Assembly (NCBI GenBank): GCA_963700305.1
Contig: CAVOXB010000010.1
Span: 1-64,000 of the forward strand
DNA length: 64,000 bases
Direction of reading: 5' to 3'
Source: Desulfomonile sp963700305
GTDB taxonomy: Bacteria > Desulfobacterota > Desulfomonilia > Desulfomonilales > Desulfomonilaceae
Both the position numbers and the translations under genes were made by a program. The notes below the pieces were generated by a model that made no database searches, was not told where the DNA came from, and saw only the letters and a list, made by a program, of their open reading frames with translations. Shown piece after piece: positions 38,825 through 48,453 of this stretch (position 1 is its first letter; every line of letters begins with the position of its first letter).

Positions 38825-39603
38825 TAAATCCTACAAGAGCTATGTGGCGGCCTGAAGCGGTGCCATCCCGTCTGTGAGAGAAACAATTCAGGATTGCAGC
38901 AAGTGCAGAGTTCAACCGTCCGGATATTTTCCTTGGCCACGCCCTCTGCCGTGAGTTCACAATAATTTGTGAGCGCAAGATTCAGTCTGTGAGATTCTTT
39001 ATGTCCGGAATGATTGTGGATGGTTATGAAGCGCTCAGGGTCTGGCATTTGACGTCTGAACGGGACAAGGACAACGTCGTCGACTTCATAGCAGCAAGGG
39101 CCTATTGCGGCCCCCAGAGCAGCCACAATATCCGAAGGCTTGCATCCGAATGTGGCTTTCATTAGACGAACCACTTTTCGAGTGATGCGCAGCACTGTTC
39201 CACGCCAGCCGGCATGGACGGCTGCAGCGATTCCACGCTTCGGGTCGAGAATCAAAATCGGAAGACAATCAGCAGTCTTGACCCCCAGAAATGTTCCGCC
39301 CTCAGAAGTGATCAATGCATCGGCTATTGGAAGTGAAACAGGAACAGAATCAAGCACCTCGACATTATCGCCGTGCACCTGTCGGCAAGTCGCTATACAG
39401 CGAGGATTGATGCTCAATTCTCTTGCAAGAATCCTGTAGTTCGACCGCACGTTTTCGAGAGAGTCTCCCTGGCTAGTTGAAAAATTCAAAGAATTCAGAG
39501 GCGGCTTCGAGATTCCGCCTTTGCGGGTAGAAAAAGCTATTACTGAGGCGCTTCCGGATAATTCCGGAACTGTCAGAATTGACTCGTCATTTGATGCAAT
39601 CAT
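38818..39603 (-). pseudogene. YfiH/LACC1-family copper-zinc oxidoreductase or purine phosphorylase, C-terminal frameshift
   Basis: Cytoplasmic enzyme of the family once called polyphenol oxidase and later shown to act on purine nucleosides. Conserved blocks are FSTRKGGISKPPLNSLNFS, then ATCRQVHGDNVEVLD, then GVKTADCLPILILDPKRG, then AAVHAGWRGTVLRI, then IGPCCYEVDD and VELCTCCNPELF. The histidine and cysteine ligands are present. After NPELF the written frame reads unrelated residues, while the next frame gives SHRRDGTASGRHIALVGFRA to a stop at 38818, the normal family ending. The single extra base is near 38890. The final bases touch the chemoreceptor remnant. Confidence 0.85.
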
Positions 39604-39630
39604 CCCTGATTTCTGCTGATATGCGGCTTT

Positions 39631-40095
39631 CTATTTTTCCGACTCAAAAAAATTGAGCCATTCCTCCACGTTTACCGGTTCAGGAGTGCCCGTCTTTTCT
39701 CGTGCAATAAGTTGGCCTTCTGCTTCCTGGATCATCGCCCGGAATTTGCCAGCGGTGATGACTCTCGCCCCTTGCCGCCGTGCAAAAGACTCGAGCGCTC
39801 TGTCGGAGGACACGAGTATCAGGTCGCGGCGATAAGATGCTTTCTTGATAATATCCTTAATGCTGGTGTCAGCATCCGAACCAGGTTTTGCGTAGAGGAT
39901 CTTCACTCCCTTGAAGATTCTACCGTGTGGAAACTCTTCGTCGGGTGTCCCGTCAAATACCACTTTGACTTTTACCCGATTTGCCGCCACAAAATGCACT
40001 AAACCTGAAATAAGCCTATTACGTGCAGCAGTAAGGGCCTCTACCTGAATTCCGGCCTGATCCATTACGTTGTTTCCATCAATTAAGTAAGGCAT
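39631..40095 (-). CDS. NYN-domain (YacP-like) RNA-binding/nuclease protein
   Basis: About 155 residues from ATG 40095. The PIN-like NYN fold shows its acidic residues in MPYLIDGNNVMDQAG (D), VVFDGTPDEEFPHG (D), and SDADTSIKDIIKKA and LVSSDRALESFARRQGA (D). The family is linked to RNA processing. It lies 28 bases upstream of the YfiH-type gene on the same strand. In-frame sequence extends to 40161, but MPYLIDGNN is the standard family opening. Confidence 0.8.
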   Translation of the reverse strand: MPYLIDGNNVMDQAGIQVEALTAARNRLISGLVHFVAANRVKVKVVFDGTPDEEFPHGRIFKGVKILYAKPGSDADTSIKDIIKKASYRRDLILVSSDRALESFARRQGARVITAGKFRAMIQEAEGQLIAREKTGTPEPVNVEEWLNFFESEK

Positions 40096-40184
40096 GGCAA
40101 CCACATGATAAGTTGGTTCCATATAGCAATTAGTCGCCTTCCTGGATAAGGGGGAGGGCAATAGAAACCGGGCCTAAAGGGGCA

Positions 40185-40481
40185 TCAGTCTCTGACAAAC
40201 CCGATGTACAACAGCAATAATCCCAAGGCGCCCATCGCAGCCACAAATTTCAACAACTGACCCAGGTCGGAGGCGTTTTCCGGATAAAGGTAATGAATGC
40301 AGGCGGCTCCGCCCATCAAACCGCCCAGGGTGCAGGCGAAATATTTCATTCCTGTGAAGAGGGCGTAAAGGAAAAGAACGACCACAAGGCCCATGAAAAC
40401 CGGATGGAAAGCCAGTTCCATCGGGGTAGACACGCCCAATAATTTATTTATGGATTCGAAAAAATTTGTCAGTGTTTCCAT
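40185..40481 (-). CDS. Small membrane protein of unknown function
   Basis: About 98 residues from ATG 40481 (METLTNFFESINKLLGVSTP). There are three hydrophobic segments: FMGLVVVLFLYALFTGMKYF, LGGLMGGAACIHYLY and LLKFVAAMGALGLLLLYIGF. It is not recognised. It lies upstream of the NYN gene on the same strand and divergent from the EF-G gene. A longer frame to 40640 includes a cysteine pair (CPEC) but has no ribosome site. Confidence 0.5.
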   Translation of the reverse strand: METLTNFFESINKLLGVSTPMELAFHPVFMGLVVVLFLYALFTGMKYFACTLGGLMGGAACIHYLYPENASDLGQLLKFVAAMGALGLLLLYIGFVRD

Positions 40482-40759
40482 TTTTTCACACTCTGGACAG
40501 CGGAAGAGTTTGAATATAAATCGGGACTCTAGCATGATCCACACCCAAACGCAAATCATATAACCCTTGTAACACTTGACAAAAACCGGTAGAGACGCGT
40601 AGAAATAAAGGTTCGCGAGTTCATTTTCGGCCGGGTTCACGCGTCATGGGTACGAAGACGCCTGTCGTCTGAATCCATGAAGAAAATTACTTCGCACCTG
40701 GATGGCCGATAACCCGTTTCAGCAATAACCCCTCTTTAGGCAGGAACAACGGTGAAATA

Positions 40760-42790
40760 GTGGCGCAAAACGTTTCAAGAATCAGGAATATTGGAATTAC
40801 GGCTCATATAGATGCCGGCAAGACTACTCTGACAGAGCGAATCCTGTACTATTCCAAGAAAATTCATAAAATAGGCGAGGTGGATGAAGGTTCCGCCACC
40901 ATGGACTACATGCCGCAGGAGCAGGAACGCGGGATAACCATCACTTCCGCTGCCACCACGATTCCTTGGAAGGGGCACGAAATCCATCTGATAGACACTC
41001 CGGGCCACGTTGACTTCACGATCGAGGTGGAACGGTCTCTGCGGGTGCTCGACGGAGTCGTTGCAGTATTGTGCGCTGTGGGAGGCGTCCAACCCCAGAC
41101 TGAAACCGTTTGGCATCAGGCGGAAAGATATAAAGTCCCCAGGATAGTATTTGTCAACAAGCTGGACAGAATTGGAGCAGATTTCAATCGAGCTGTCTCC
41201 ATGATGAGAGAAAGACTGGGAGCGAATCCGGTTCCTGTGCAAATCCCCATGATGGCTGCAGACGAACTCCTCGGGGTCATAGACCTTATACGCATGAAAG
41301 GAATGGTGTGGGATCAGGCCACACTGGGCGAGGAATACGAGTACGTCGAAATCCCGGACCAGTTTATGGAACAGGCGGTGACTGCACGCAAATTCATGCT
41401 GGAATCCGCTGCTGAAATGGATGAGGAACTCCTCGAGCAGTATCTGGAAAACGATGACTTGGATGAAAAACAGATCATTCGAGGATTGAGGATCGGCACG
41501 CTATCCAACAAGCTTGTCCCCACACTTTGCGGCTCCGCTCTGAAGAACCAGGGGGTGCAACCGGTCATAGAAGCGGCAATAGACTTCTTGCCTTCTCCAT
41601 TTGATGTACCACCCGTGACGGGAATAAATCCGGTAACCGGAGATACAGAAACCCGCGAGCCAAAATTGAGAGATCCTCTTTGCGCCTTCGCTTTCAAGGT
41701 GATCATGGACCAGGGAAGAAAGGCGACTTACCTCCGCGTCTATTCAGGGGAACTTGAAGCCGAAAAGGAAGTGTACAACTCTACGCGCGGAAACAAAGAG
41801 CGAGTCGCCAGACTCTTTTTGACGCACGCAAATAAACGGGAGAAGATAAAATCCGCTACCCCCGGCCTTATCGTGCTTGCCGTGGGTTTGAAGGACACCA
41901 GGACGGGTGATACTCTAACATCGCCTTCCGCTCCGCTGATTCTCGAATCATTGGACATGCACGTGCCTGTGATTTCTATCGCGATAGAGCCAAAAACCAG
42001 GTCCGATCAGGAAAAAATGCTGTCTAGTCTCGAAAAACTCGCTATAGAAGACCCCACATTTGCATACTCGGAAAATGAAGATACAGGTCAACTCCTCATA
42101 TCCGGAATGGGCGAGCTTCACCTGGAAATAATCATAGACCGGCTCCGCCGGGAATACAGTGTGGAAGTGCAAACAGGCAAGCCGCAGGTAGTCTACAAAG
42201 AGACTGTAACGGGTTCAGGCAGGGCTCATGTGATTTTCGATAGAGAGATGCATGACGTTCGTCATGTGGGAGAAGTCACCGTGAGTGTCGAGGCTGCGCC
42301 CCGTGGCGCAGGAACCAGCTTCGAGATCGCTCCTGCCCTGGAGACGCTTCCTAAGGATCTTCTTGATTCTATGGAACAAGGTGCCAAAGAGGCGATGCTT
42401 GCCGGAGTGGTCGCCGGAAACGAAGCGGTGGACATAAGAGTCAAATTGGAGGCGGTTGGCCCGGATATTGGCTCCATGACCGGCCTTGGGGCAAAAGTAG
42501 CCGCGTCCCAGGCCTGCAAAGAGGCCAGTGAAAAGGCATCGCCCGTGCTGCTGGAACCTTACATGACCGTTGAAGTGGTGGTCCCGGAGGAATTCGTAGG
42601 CGAAGTAATAGCCGACCTCAACAGCCGTCGAGGAAGGCTGGAGGACGTTGCCCCCCGAGGAAAAACATCGGTTCTAAGAGCAGTTGTGCCTTTGGCGACC
42701 ATGTTCGGATACTCCACATCCCTGAGGTCTGTTACCCAGGGCCGCGGCATATTCACCATGCAGTATTCCCACTACGACGCCAAACTCTGA
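40760..42790 (+). CDS. fusA: Elongation factor G (FusA-type GTPase)
   Basis: 676 residues. A translational GTPase that moves tRNAs and mRNA on the ribosome. It starts at GTG 40760 (AQNVSRIRNIGITAHIDAGK). G1 is AHIDAGKTT; the switch region is QEQERGITITSA; G3 is DTPGHVDF; G4 is NKLDR. Domain II, domain III (GMGELHLEIIIDRLRREY), domain IV and domain V (MTVEVVVPEEFVGEV, then GYSTSLRSVTQGRG) follow in order. It stands alone, not in a str operon with rpsL/rpsG/tuf, and is slightly shorter than the classic 690-700, so it may be a second, EF-G2-type copy. Confidence 0.95.
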   Translation: MAQNVSRIRNIGITAHIDAGKTTLTERILYYSKKIHKIGEVDEGSATMDYMPQEQERGITITSAATTIPWKGHEIHLIDTPGHVDFTIEVERSLRVLDGVVAVLCAVGGVQPQTETVWHQAERYKVPRIVFVNKLDRIGADFNRAVSMMRERLGANPVPVQIPMMAADELLGVIDLIRMKGMVWDQATLGEEYEYVEIPDQFMEQAVTARKFMLESAAEMDEELLEQYLENDDLDEKQIIRGLRIGTLSNKLVPTLCGSALKNQGVQPVIEAAIDFLPSPFDVPPVTGINPVTGDTETREPKLRDPLCAFAFKVIMDQGRKATYLRVYSGELEAEKEVYNSTRGNKERVARLFLTHANKREKIKSATPGLIVLAVGLKDTRTGDTLTSPSAPLILESLDMHVPVISIAIEPKTRSDQEKMLSSLEKLAIEDPTFAYSENEDTGQLLISGMGELHLEIIIDRLRREYSVEVQTGKPQVVYKETVTGSGRAHVIFDREMHDVRHVGEVTVSVEAAPRGAGTSFEIAPALETLPKDLLDSMEQGAKEAMLAGVVAGNEAVDIRVKLEAVGPDIGSMTGLGAKVAASQACKEASEKASPVLLEPYMTVEVVVPEEFVGEVIADLNSRRGRLEDVAPRGKTSVLRAVVPLATMFGYSTSLRSVTQGRGIFTMQYSHYDAKL

Positions 42791-42822
42791 TGCCGATTAG
42801 TAGCGAAGAAAAGGAGGCAGTA

Positions 42823-42950
42823 TGAGACAAAATCTCGAACTGTTCGTAATCAGCGTCGTAACTCTTTTTCTGGAAATGTTGCTGATACGATGGATCGGCG
42901 CGGAAGTCCGGATACTTGCGTAATTGAGTAATTTCATCCTGATCGCAAAA
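42823..42950 (+). pseudogene. N-terminal fragment of a spermidine-synthase-like membrane protein
   Basis: About 42 codons from ATG 42823: NLELFVISVVTLFLEMLLIR, then WIGAEVRILA, a TAA, then LSNFILIA. This matches the opening transmembrane segment of membrane proteins fused to spermidine-synthase-like domains, where the sequence IRIFAYLxNFxLxA is usual. The TAA replaces the expected tyrosine codon. The reading frame then joins a different gene fragment directly. Confidence 0.6.
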
Positions 42951-43427
42951 CTCCAGGAACGTGGAATCCACGCGATGGCCCCTGCGCTCAGGCCGGATTG
43001 GGAGATAAAAAAGGGTCTGAAGTATGTCTTCGCTTCCACGTGGTCGGAGCGCCATGCGGCTCATTCGTCTGGGCTCGGGACTTTTGGCCTCTGTGATGGG
43101 CTGATCACGCCCAAGGGAAACGCCATCCGCGTGGGATCGATTATAGCCCGCCTCAACATTCCTCCTACCCCGAGACCTTACGACACCCACTACGCGTATT
43201 GCCTTTTCCGGAGCGAAGGCACCTGCGGCAAATGCATTTCCAGATGTCCCGTGGGAGCACTCTCCGAGGCCGGCCACGACAAACTCAAATGCATTAGCCA
43301 CCTGCACCCTGCAACTGACAACTATGTTGAGACCAATTTCGGATTCAAGGGGTATGGCTGCGGACTCTTCCAAACAGGAGTCCCCTGCGAATCGACCATA
43401 CCCAAGAGCCGTAAGTTCTTCCGATGA
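42951..43427 (+). pseudogene. Iron-sulfur protein fragment, QueG/epoxyqueuosine-reductase-like
   Basis: About 158 codons in the same frame as the preceding membrane fragment: ERGIHAMAPALRPDWEIKKG, then SERHAAHSSGLGTFGLCDGL, then ITPKGNAIRVGSIIARL, and the ferredoxin-like CGKCISRCPVGALSEAGHDK. These are the hallmarks of reductive-dehalogenase/QueG-like iron-sulfur proteins. Only one CxxCxxC-type cluster segment, with a further YGCGLFQTGVPCE, remains. The N-terminal part of the parent gene is missing. The end at 43427 looks natural. Confidence 0.65.
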
Positions 43428-43677
43428 CCGGACAAGCACGCCATGGACTGCTGGATGAGCCAGCAGCGGCACTCGGCGAAAAAACACATCTACCCGCTCA
43501 TGATATATAGATTACTTACTTGTCTCCTGGCTATGTTAATATCCATGCACAAACAACATACGATTCAGTTCCTTCGACAGACATCTGCTTGACATCCTTT
43601 TCTTTTTTCTTGCCAAAATTTCGGCCCTGATTCATTATCGCAAGCGTATTCCTTGGTCGTGGGACGGGGCGGACCCG
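43428..43677. other. Intergenic region before the HTH-PilZ gene
   Basis: 250 bases without a gene. It probably contains the promoter for the HTH-PilZ gene; a TTGACA at 43590-43595 could be a -35 box. No -10 is assigned. Confidence 0.3.
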
Positions 43678-44646
43678 GTGTCACCTAAACAATTGATCAG
43701 CGCTAGAGATTTTGTTCAGGACATGCGGTCTGGAATGACTGATTCCCGGCTGATCGAGAAGTATAATCTGTCCCCGAACAGGCTCCAGCGTCTCTTCAAG
43801 AAACTGCTGGACGCAAAGGCCATGACTGCCGAGGAGCTTGAAGGACGCTGTGCTTCGCTCGATGATGCGCTGCAATATAATGCTAACGCCAGTCGTTTTT
43901 TATACAGACATGTCCTTGATTTTGTCCTTCCCATTTACGAAGAAACGAAACCAGAAATACTTGGTATGGTTCTTAACATCACTGAAGGCGGGGTTGGGTT
44001 AGCTGGGATCCAAGCCAGTATTGATGAATCCAAGAATTTTGTCATCCCGGCCGATGAATTTTTTGACGTCGGCCGAGCCAAGTTCCTGGCGCGATGTCGG
44101 TGGGCGGGTAATGAAATAGGCACAGGTGAACATGTCAATGGATTCGAGGTCATATCCATTTCCGCAGGGGATTTAGCAGAACTCAGAAAACTGATTCAAT
44201 TGATCCAAGTCGTAAACGTAGCAGAAGCCATGGAGTGTGAGGACCTGCCCACTGGATTGGCTGACAACCGTGAACAAACGCGGCACACTGTGGGGTTCAA
44301 GTTACCCGTTCATGAAGCCACGGACCGGGAAAACAAAGGGGTCGTTATCAATATTAGTGAAGATGGCATAGGAATAAAAGGGATAGACGCAAAACCGAAT
44401 GAACGCAAGTCGTTTGTGATTCCAGCATATCATGGATTCGTCATGTTTGATTCGATTGTAATGATCGCAGAATGCCGATGGACTGATACAGATAAAAGTA
44501 CCTGGAGAGAAGTGTTCTGGATTCAAGTTACTGCAACTTACGGCAAGGAATTCTATGGAATTAGCGAAACTGATCACCTCACTTATGCTGCCGCCCTAGG
44601 TGAGTCTGTAAGACTCCCAAAATGGTCACATTTTCTTGACAAGTGA
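43678..44646 (+). CDS. HTH-like plus tandem PilZ-like domain protein
   Basis: 322 residues from GTG 43678. The N-terminal 45 residues (ISARDFVQDMRSGMTDSRLI, then EKYNLSPNRLQRLFKKLLDA) form a short helix-turn-helix-like unit. Two related beta-rich domains follow. The first (about residues 80-175) holds GMVLNITEGGVGLAG, and the second (about 205-300) holds GVVINISEDGIGIKG. The NIxEGGxGxxG phrase is the second half of the PilZ c-di-GMP motif. The usual RxxxR first half is not clear in either domain, so nucleotide binding may be lost. DNA binding coupled to second-messenger sensing is a hypothesis. Confidence 0.7.
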   Translation: MSPKQLISARDFVQDMRSGMTDSRLIEKYNLSPNRLQRLFKKLLDAKAMTAEELEGRCASLDDALQYNANASRFLYRHVLDFVLPIYEETKPEILGMVLNITEGGVGLAGIQASIDESKNFVIPADEFFDVGRAKFLARCRWAGNEIGTGEHVNGFEVISISAGDLAELRKLIQLIQVVNVAEAMECEDLPTGLADNREQTRHTVGFKLPVHEATDRENKGVVINISEDGIGIKGIDAKPNERKSFVIPAYHGFVMFDSIVMIAECRWTDTDKSTWREVFWIQVTATYGKEFYGISETDHLTYAAALGESVRLPKWSHFLDK

Positions 44647-45020
44647 GGGTCGTGAGGGATCGCAAGGAACAGAATGGCATTGAAATCACATCACAGCCTT
44701 GCCTCAAAAGTCCACTTGAAGCGCGATACGTACACCGAAAATCGGGTCAATTTCCCGATTGGGGTTTATGCGCCACATGTTGCTCGCTGTGGGCTCGTTC
44801 CAGTCGGTGTGTCCTGCCCATGCATGCATATTTGAACCAAGCGCCGCGTAATGGAGAGGCGACGCATGTTCAGGGTCATATGTCGGATCACCCTTCTTTC
44901 AGCGACCTGAAGAACTGCTGCCAAAAAATCGCACCATGAATTTTTTGCCGCATTAGCGCGACTATGCCCAGAATGTTCCGGAGAGAAACCGCTGGGCAAA
45001 AAAGATGATAGGGTAACAAG
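44647..45020. other. Intergenic region before the oxidoreductase operon
   Basis: 374 bases with no convincing gene; frames at 44643-44939 (plus) and 44766-45044 (minus) lack recognisable domains. It should contain the promoter of the 45021-48453 operon. I see no clear hairpin terminator for the PilZ gene. Confidence 0.3.
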
Positions 45021-45752
45021 ATGACTGGTGAAGACCAAAAGCATGAAGTTTTGGAAAGGGTGTCGAGTTTCATTAATTCAAGCCATTCCTTGTCGCGGCG
45101 TGAATTTCTGCTCGTAACCGGAGGAATAATTGTTGCGGTTTCCTCTTCTTGGGCAACAGGCGCTAGAGAGGCGCCCCTCATCATTATGGATAAGGCCACC
45201 GGGATCCTAATAGCAGATTCTACCAGGTGTGTAGGCTGCCGGAGATGCGAACTGTCCTGCACCGAGTTTAACGATGGAAAAGCTTGTCCAACTTTGGCGA
45301 GGATAAAGATTGGGCGGAACCTCAACTTTGGGCCAAAAGGACTGCACGCTGGGCGGTGTGCTCAAGGCAATTGGGGAGACGGCCTAATTGTTCAGGATCT
45401 CTGCAAGCAATGTCCTCATCCTGTGCCTTGTGCGAACGCCTGTCCGAATGACGCAATCGTCGTGAAGATCCCAACAAATGCCCGTGTTGTGGATCCTGAG
45501 AAATGTTCTGGCTGCAGAATGTGCCAGAGGGCTTGTCCGTGGGAAATGATGTCATTCGATTCCGACACCAATAAGGCCACCAAATGTTTCCTCTGCGACG
45601 GAAACCCTAAGTGTGTAGAAGCCTGTCCCTCCGGAGCCGTTAGCTACGTCGCTTGGCGCGACTTGACGGCAAACGTTCCACCGAGAATGGTGCCCATCGC
45701 GATTGTTTCTCCCGAGAAGGCTCAGACTTGTATTGATTGTCACAAAAAGTGA
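45021..45752 (+). CDS. Twin-arginine ferredoxin-like protein with four 4Fe-4S clusters
   Basis: 243 residues. An electron-transfer subunit partnering the adjacent aldehyde oxidoreductase. The N-terminus carries SLSRREFLLVTGGIIVAVSS, a twin-arginine-type signal, suggesting export or membrane association. Four cysteine clusters follow: STRCVGCRRCELSCTEF, LCKQCPHPVPCANACP, EKCSGCRMCQRACPWEM, and KCFLCDGNPKCVEACPSGAV, as in HycB/DmsB-like proteins. It is separated from the next gene by 20 bases. A signal on the ferredoxin while the catalytic subunit has none is notable. Confidence 0.88.
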   Translation: MTGEDQKHEVLERVSSFINSSHSLSRREFLLVTGGIIVAVSSSWATGAREAPLIIMDKATGILIADSTRCVGCRRCELSCTEFNDGKACPTLARIKIGRNLNFGPKGLHAGRCAQGNWGDGLIVQDLCKQCPHPVPCANACPNDAIVVKIPTNARVVDPEKCSGCRMCQRACPWEMMSFDSDTNKATKCFLCDGNPKCVEACPSGAVSYVAWRDLTANVPPRMVPIAIVSPEKAQTCIDCHKK

Positions 45753-45772
45753 CCGAGAGGAGTCAACAGAAC

Positions 45773-47877
45773 ATGGCAAAATATGGAGGATGGGCAGGAA
45801 AAGTGCTCAGGGTTGATTTATCCGAAAGGAAGATCTCAACTGAAGATACCTTGGAGCAATACAAGGACTATTTGGGAGGAACGGGAATAGGCTACAAGGT
45901 GATTTGGGATGAGGTTCAGGCTGGAACTAAACCTTTTGATCCAGACAATAAGATCATCTTCGGAGTTGGTCCTTTGGCCGGGACCGGGGCCCCATGTAAT
46001 GGAAGAACCGCCATTACAACTTTGTGGCCCACTTGTTGGCCCAAGCCGTTGATTTCAAGCGGTCACATGGGCGGCCACTTTGCCGCTGAACTCAAGTATG
46101 CCGGTTATGACGCCATCATCATTGAAGGCAAGGCTGACCGTCCGGTGTGGCTCTCGGTAATGGATGGAAAGGCCGAAGTTAAGGATGCCCGGCAACTCTG
46201 GGGGCAGGGTATACGACGGACCACGGTTGAAATTAACCAGCAGATGGGACCAGAGGCTTCGGTGGCCGCTATTGGGCAAGCGGGTGAGAATTTGGTGCCC
46301 ATGTCCGTGGTGATAAATTCCTATTCTCATTCAGCCGGTGGCGTTGGCGGGGTCCTCGGGTCCAAAAACCTCAAAGCTATCGGTATCCGAGGAACAGGGA
46401 GTGTGCGTATTGCCGGGAACAAAGAAGAATGGGAGAAGGTCATCAAGTTGCACCTTTCTCTGTTAGGAGCAAACAACCAGCATGTGGTCCCTAACAGTCC
46501 GCAACCGTGGTCGGAATACTATAACTTGGGTTCGCGATGGGTGGCTTCAGCCGGGCGGAGATGGGGAGCAGCCGCGCCGAGCATCGAAACAGGCGCGTGC
46601 GAGCCCAGAAACCTTAATAAAATCGCATATCGAACGAATAATGCCGCTTTTTTTCTTGGGGAAAAGGCTTGGCAGTACACGGTCAGAGGCAATGGCTGCA
46701 CAGCTTGTCCCATCCGCTGCCACACTATGCTCAAAGTGCCAGCAGTTTCCACAAAATATGGTATTCCGGAGATAGGGCAGAATACCTGCGTTGGGTTGCT
46801 GTTTGGGAGAGCCTTCTTTAAGAGTTTCCCCGACGGTCCTAAGGGCCAAACAGCAATTGAGGCGTGTATGGTGGGCATGCATTTAGCAGACGATCTCGGA
46901 ATATGGGAGAATTACGGTCAACTGCAACGCGATTTTCAAGCACTTTACTATAACGGCATTTTCCGTAGTAAGGTGACTGAGAAAGAATTCAAGGGCTATT
47001 CGTGGGACAAGTATGAACAAGGAGATCCCACATTCCTTTTGAACTCCTCCCCAGGATCGCGAACAAGGAAGGGGAGCTGGCTACAGCTCTAGGTTTGGGG
47101 ACGGGATATCTTCTCGAACGGTGGAACATCCCGGAGCAAGAGTGGCTCGAAAATCATGAGCTTCTTTATTGGAAGCAGGGGCATCCCAAACATCATTCAA
47201 ACGAAGATGCGGGGCAATGCGGAGTGATCATTAACACACAATACAATCGGGATGCCCAGTGCCATTCCCATAGCAATTTTACTCGCAACGGATTACCGAT
47301 AGAGGTTCAGAAGCGGTTGGCTGCTGAGATCTGGGGCTCTCCGGACGCTGTGGACGCAGTTGCGGCTTTCTCTCCGATGAATAGGTACAAGGCCAAGATG
47401 GCAAAATGGTCTCTTCTGAGAAAAGAATTGCATGATTCCCTCTCCCTATGTAATTGGATGGGGCCATGGGTTGCTTCGCCCCTACGAGAGCGAGATTATC
47501 GGGGGGAAGACTCCATCGAGTCGTTGCTCTACAGCCTGGCTACAGGCGACAAAAAGTCCAGTCAGGAGCTTGATCAGGTTGCAGAGCGGATCTTCCTGCT
47601 CCATCGAGCTCTGACTATTCGCGATATGGGCACAAAAGATATGCGGACCAAGCACGACACGATTCCCGATTGGGTGTTCGCTGACCCTAAAGACAAGACC
47701 GCATTTACCAAAGGAACCATCCGCATGGATAAGGAAGACATTAAGCTCGCAATGGACATGTATTACGAAGAGATGGCTTGGGACAAACAAACTGGCTCTC
47801 CGACCAGAAATACGTACCAGAGACTCGGTCTGGAGACTGTGGCAGAAGAACTAAACAAGAGAGGGCTACTCCCGTAA
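45773..47877 (+). pseudogene. aor: Aldehyde:ferredoxin oxidoreductase (tungsten pterin enzyme), one frameshift
   Basis: Oxidises aldehydes to acids (or reduces acids) with ferredoxin, using a tungsten bis-pyranopterin centre. It starts at ATG 45773 (MAKYGGWAGKVLRVDLSERK). The N-terminal domain continues YLGGTGIGYKVIWDE and SGHMGGHFAAELKYAGYDAI. The first three cluster cysteines are in NGCTACPIRCHTM. One base is lost or gained in CCTTTTGAAC near 47035. The next frame gives LLPRIANKEGELATALGLGT, then GYLLERWNIPEQEW to 47877. The fourth cluster cysteine is in SLSLCNWMGPW. The repaired length is about 700 residues, slightly above the usual 600-630. Confidence 0.88.
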
Positions 47878-47886
47878 CGAGGCTAC

Positions 47887-48453
47887 ATGGAACATCAAGC
47901 AGAAATCAGCTCCAATGTTATCAAAATCATTCGAGAAAGAAGCGAAACGAGCCAACTGCTCAGAGCCGAGGAGATCCTGATCGAACTAAAAAGGCGAGGG
48001 GTTCCCGAAACAGAGGATTTGGACCAGAAAACTTGTTTGGAAACCCTGCTTGAACATGTTCTCAAGGAGAATCTGGATCTCAGAGAGATTTGTGACCGGA
48101 ATGGAATTGCTTACTATCATTCGGTTCAGAGTTTGAGTGAAACATATGCTGGAATGCTTGTGTGGAAATCGGAAAACCCACTTTGGATGATAGCTGAAGT
48201 CGTTCGGACAAATTCCAAATTGTACCCCCGACCTGTCTCGCTCGATAGCTTTCAGAAACCGCCTTTTGGACTTACCAGAGAAGAGATAGTGGAATGTCTG
48301 GACACGATGGCATACCACAAGGAGTATCAAGATATCGCCCAGACCATTACCTCGGCTGGAACTCAATTTCTCTTCTCGACAGACCACTTGGACCCGGATC
48401 ACGCACTCACGTTGGCTGAATGGTTAGATGTTGGTCAGGTCAACAACCCTTAA
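47887..48453 (+). CDS. Unknown protein in the aldehyde oxidoreductase operon
   Basis: 188 residues, starting 9 bases after the oxidoreductase stop, so co-transcribed. It is mostly helical and acidic. The first 70 residues (VIKIIRERSETSQLLRAEEI, then LIELKRRGVPETEDLDQK) look like a small helical domain. The rest contains AYYHSVQSLSETYAGMLVWK and PFGLTREEIVECLDTMAYHK. It has no cysteine cluster, signal or membrane segment. I do not recognise a family. Co-operon location suggests a dedicated maturation or regulatory role; this is inference only. Confidence 0.55.
   Translation: MEHQAEISSNVIKIIRERSETSQLLRAEEILIELKRRGVPETEDLDQKTCLETLLEHVLKENLDLREICDRNGIAYYHSVQSLSETYAGMLVWKSENPLWMIAEVVRTNSKLYPRPVSLDSFQKPPFGLTREEIVECLDTMAYHKEYQDIAQTITSAGTQFLFSTDHLDPDHALTLAEWLDVGQVNNP

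Noticed and set aside
42753..43487. 244-codon minus-strand frame opposite the QueG-like fragment
   Set aside because: It is antisense to a clear iron-sulfur sequence (CGKCISRCPVGAL) and shows no domain of its own, so it is a shadow frame.
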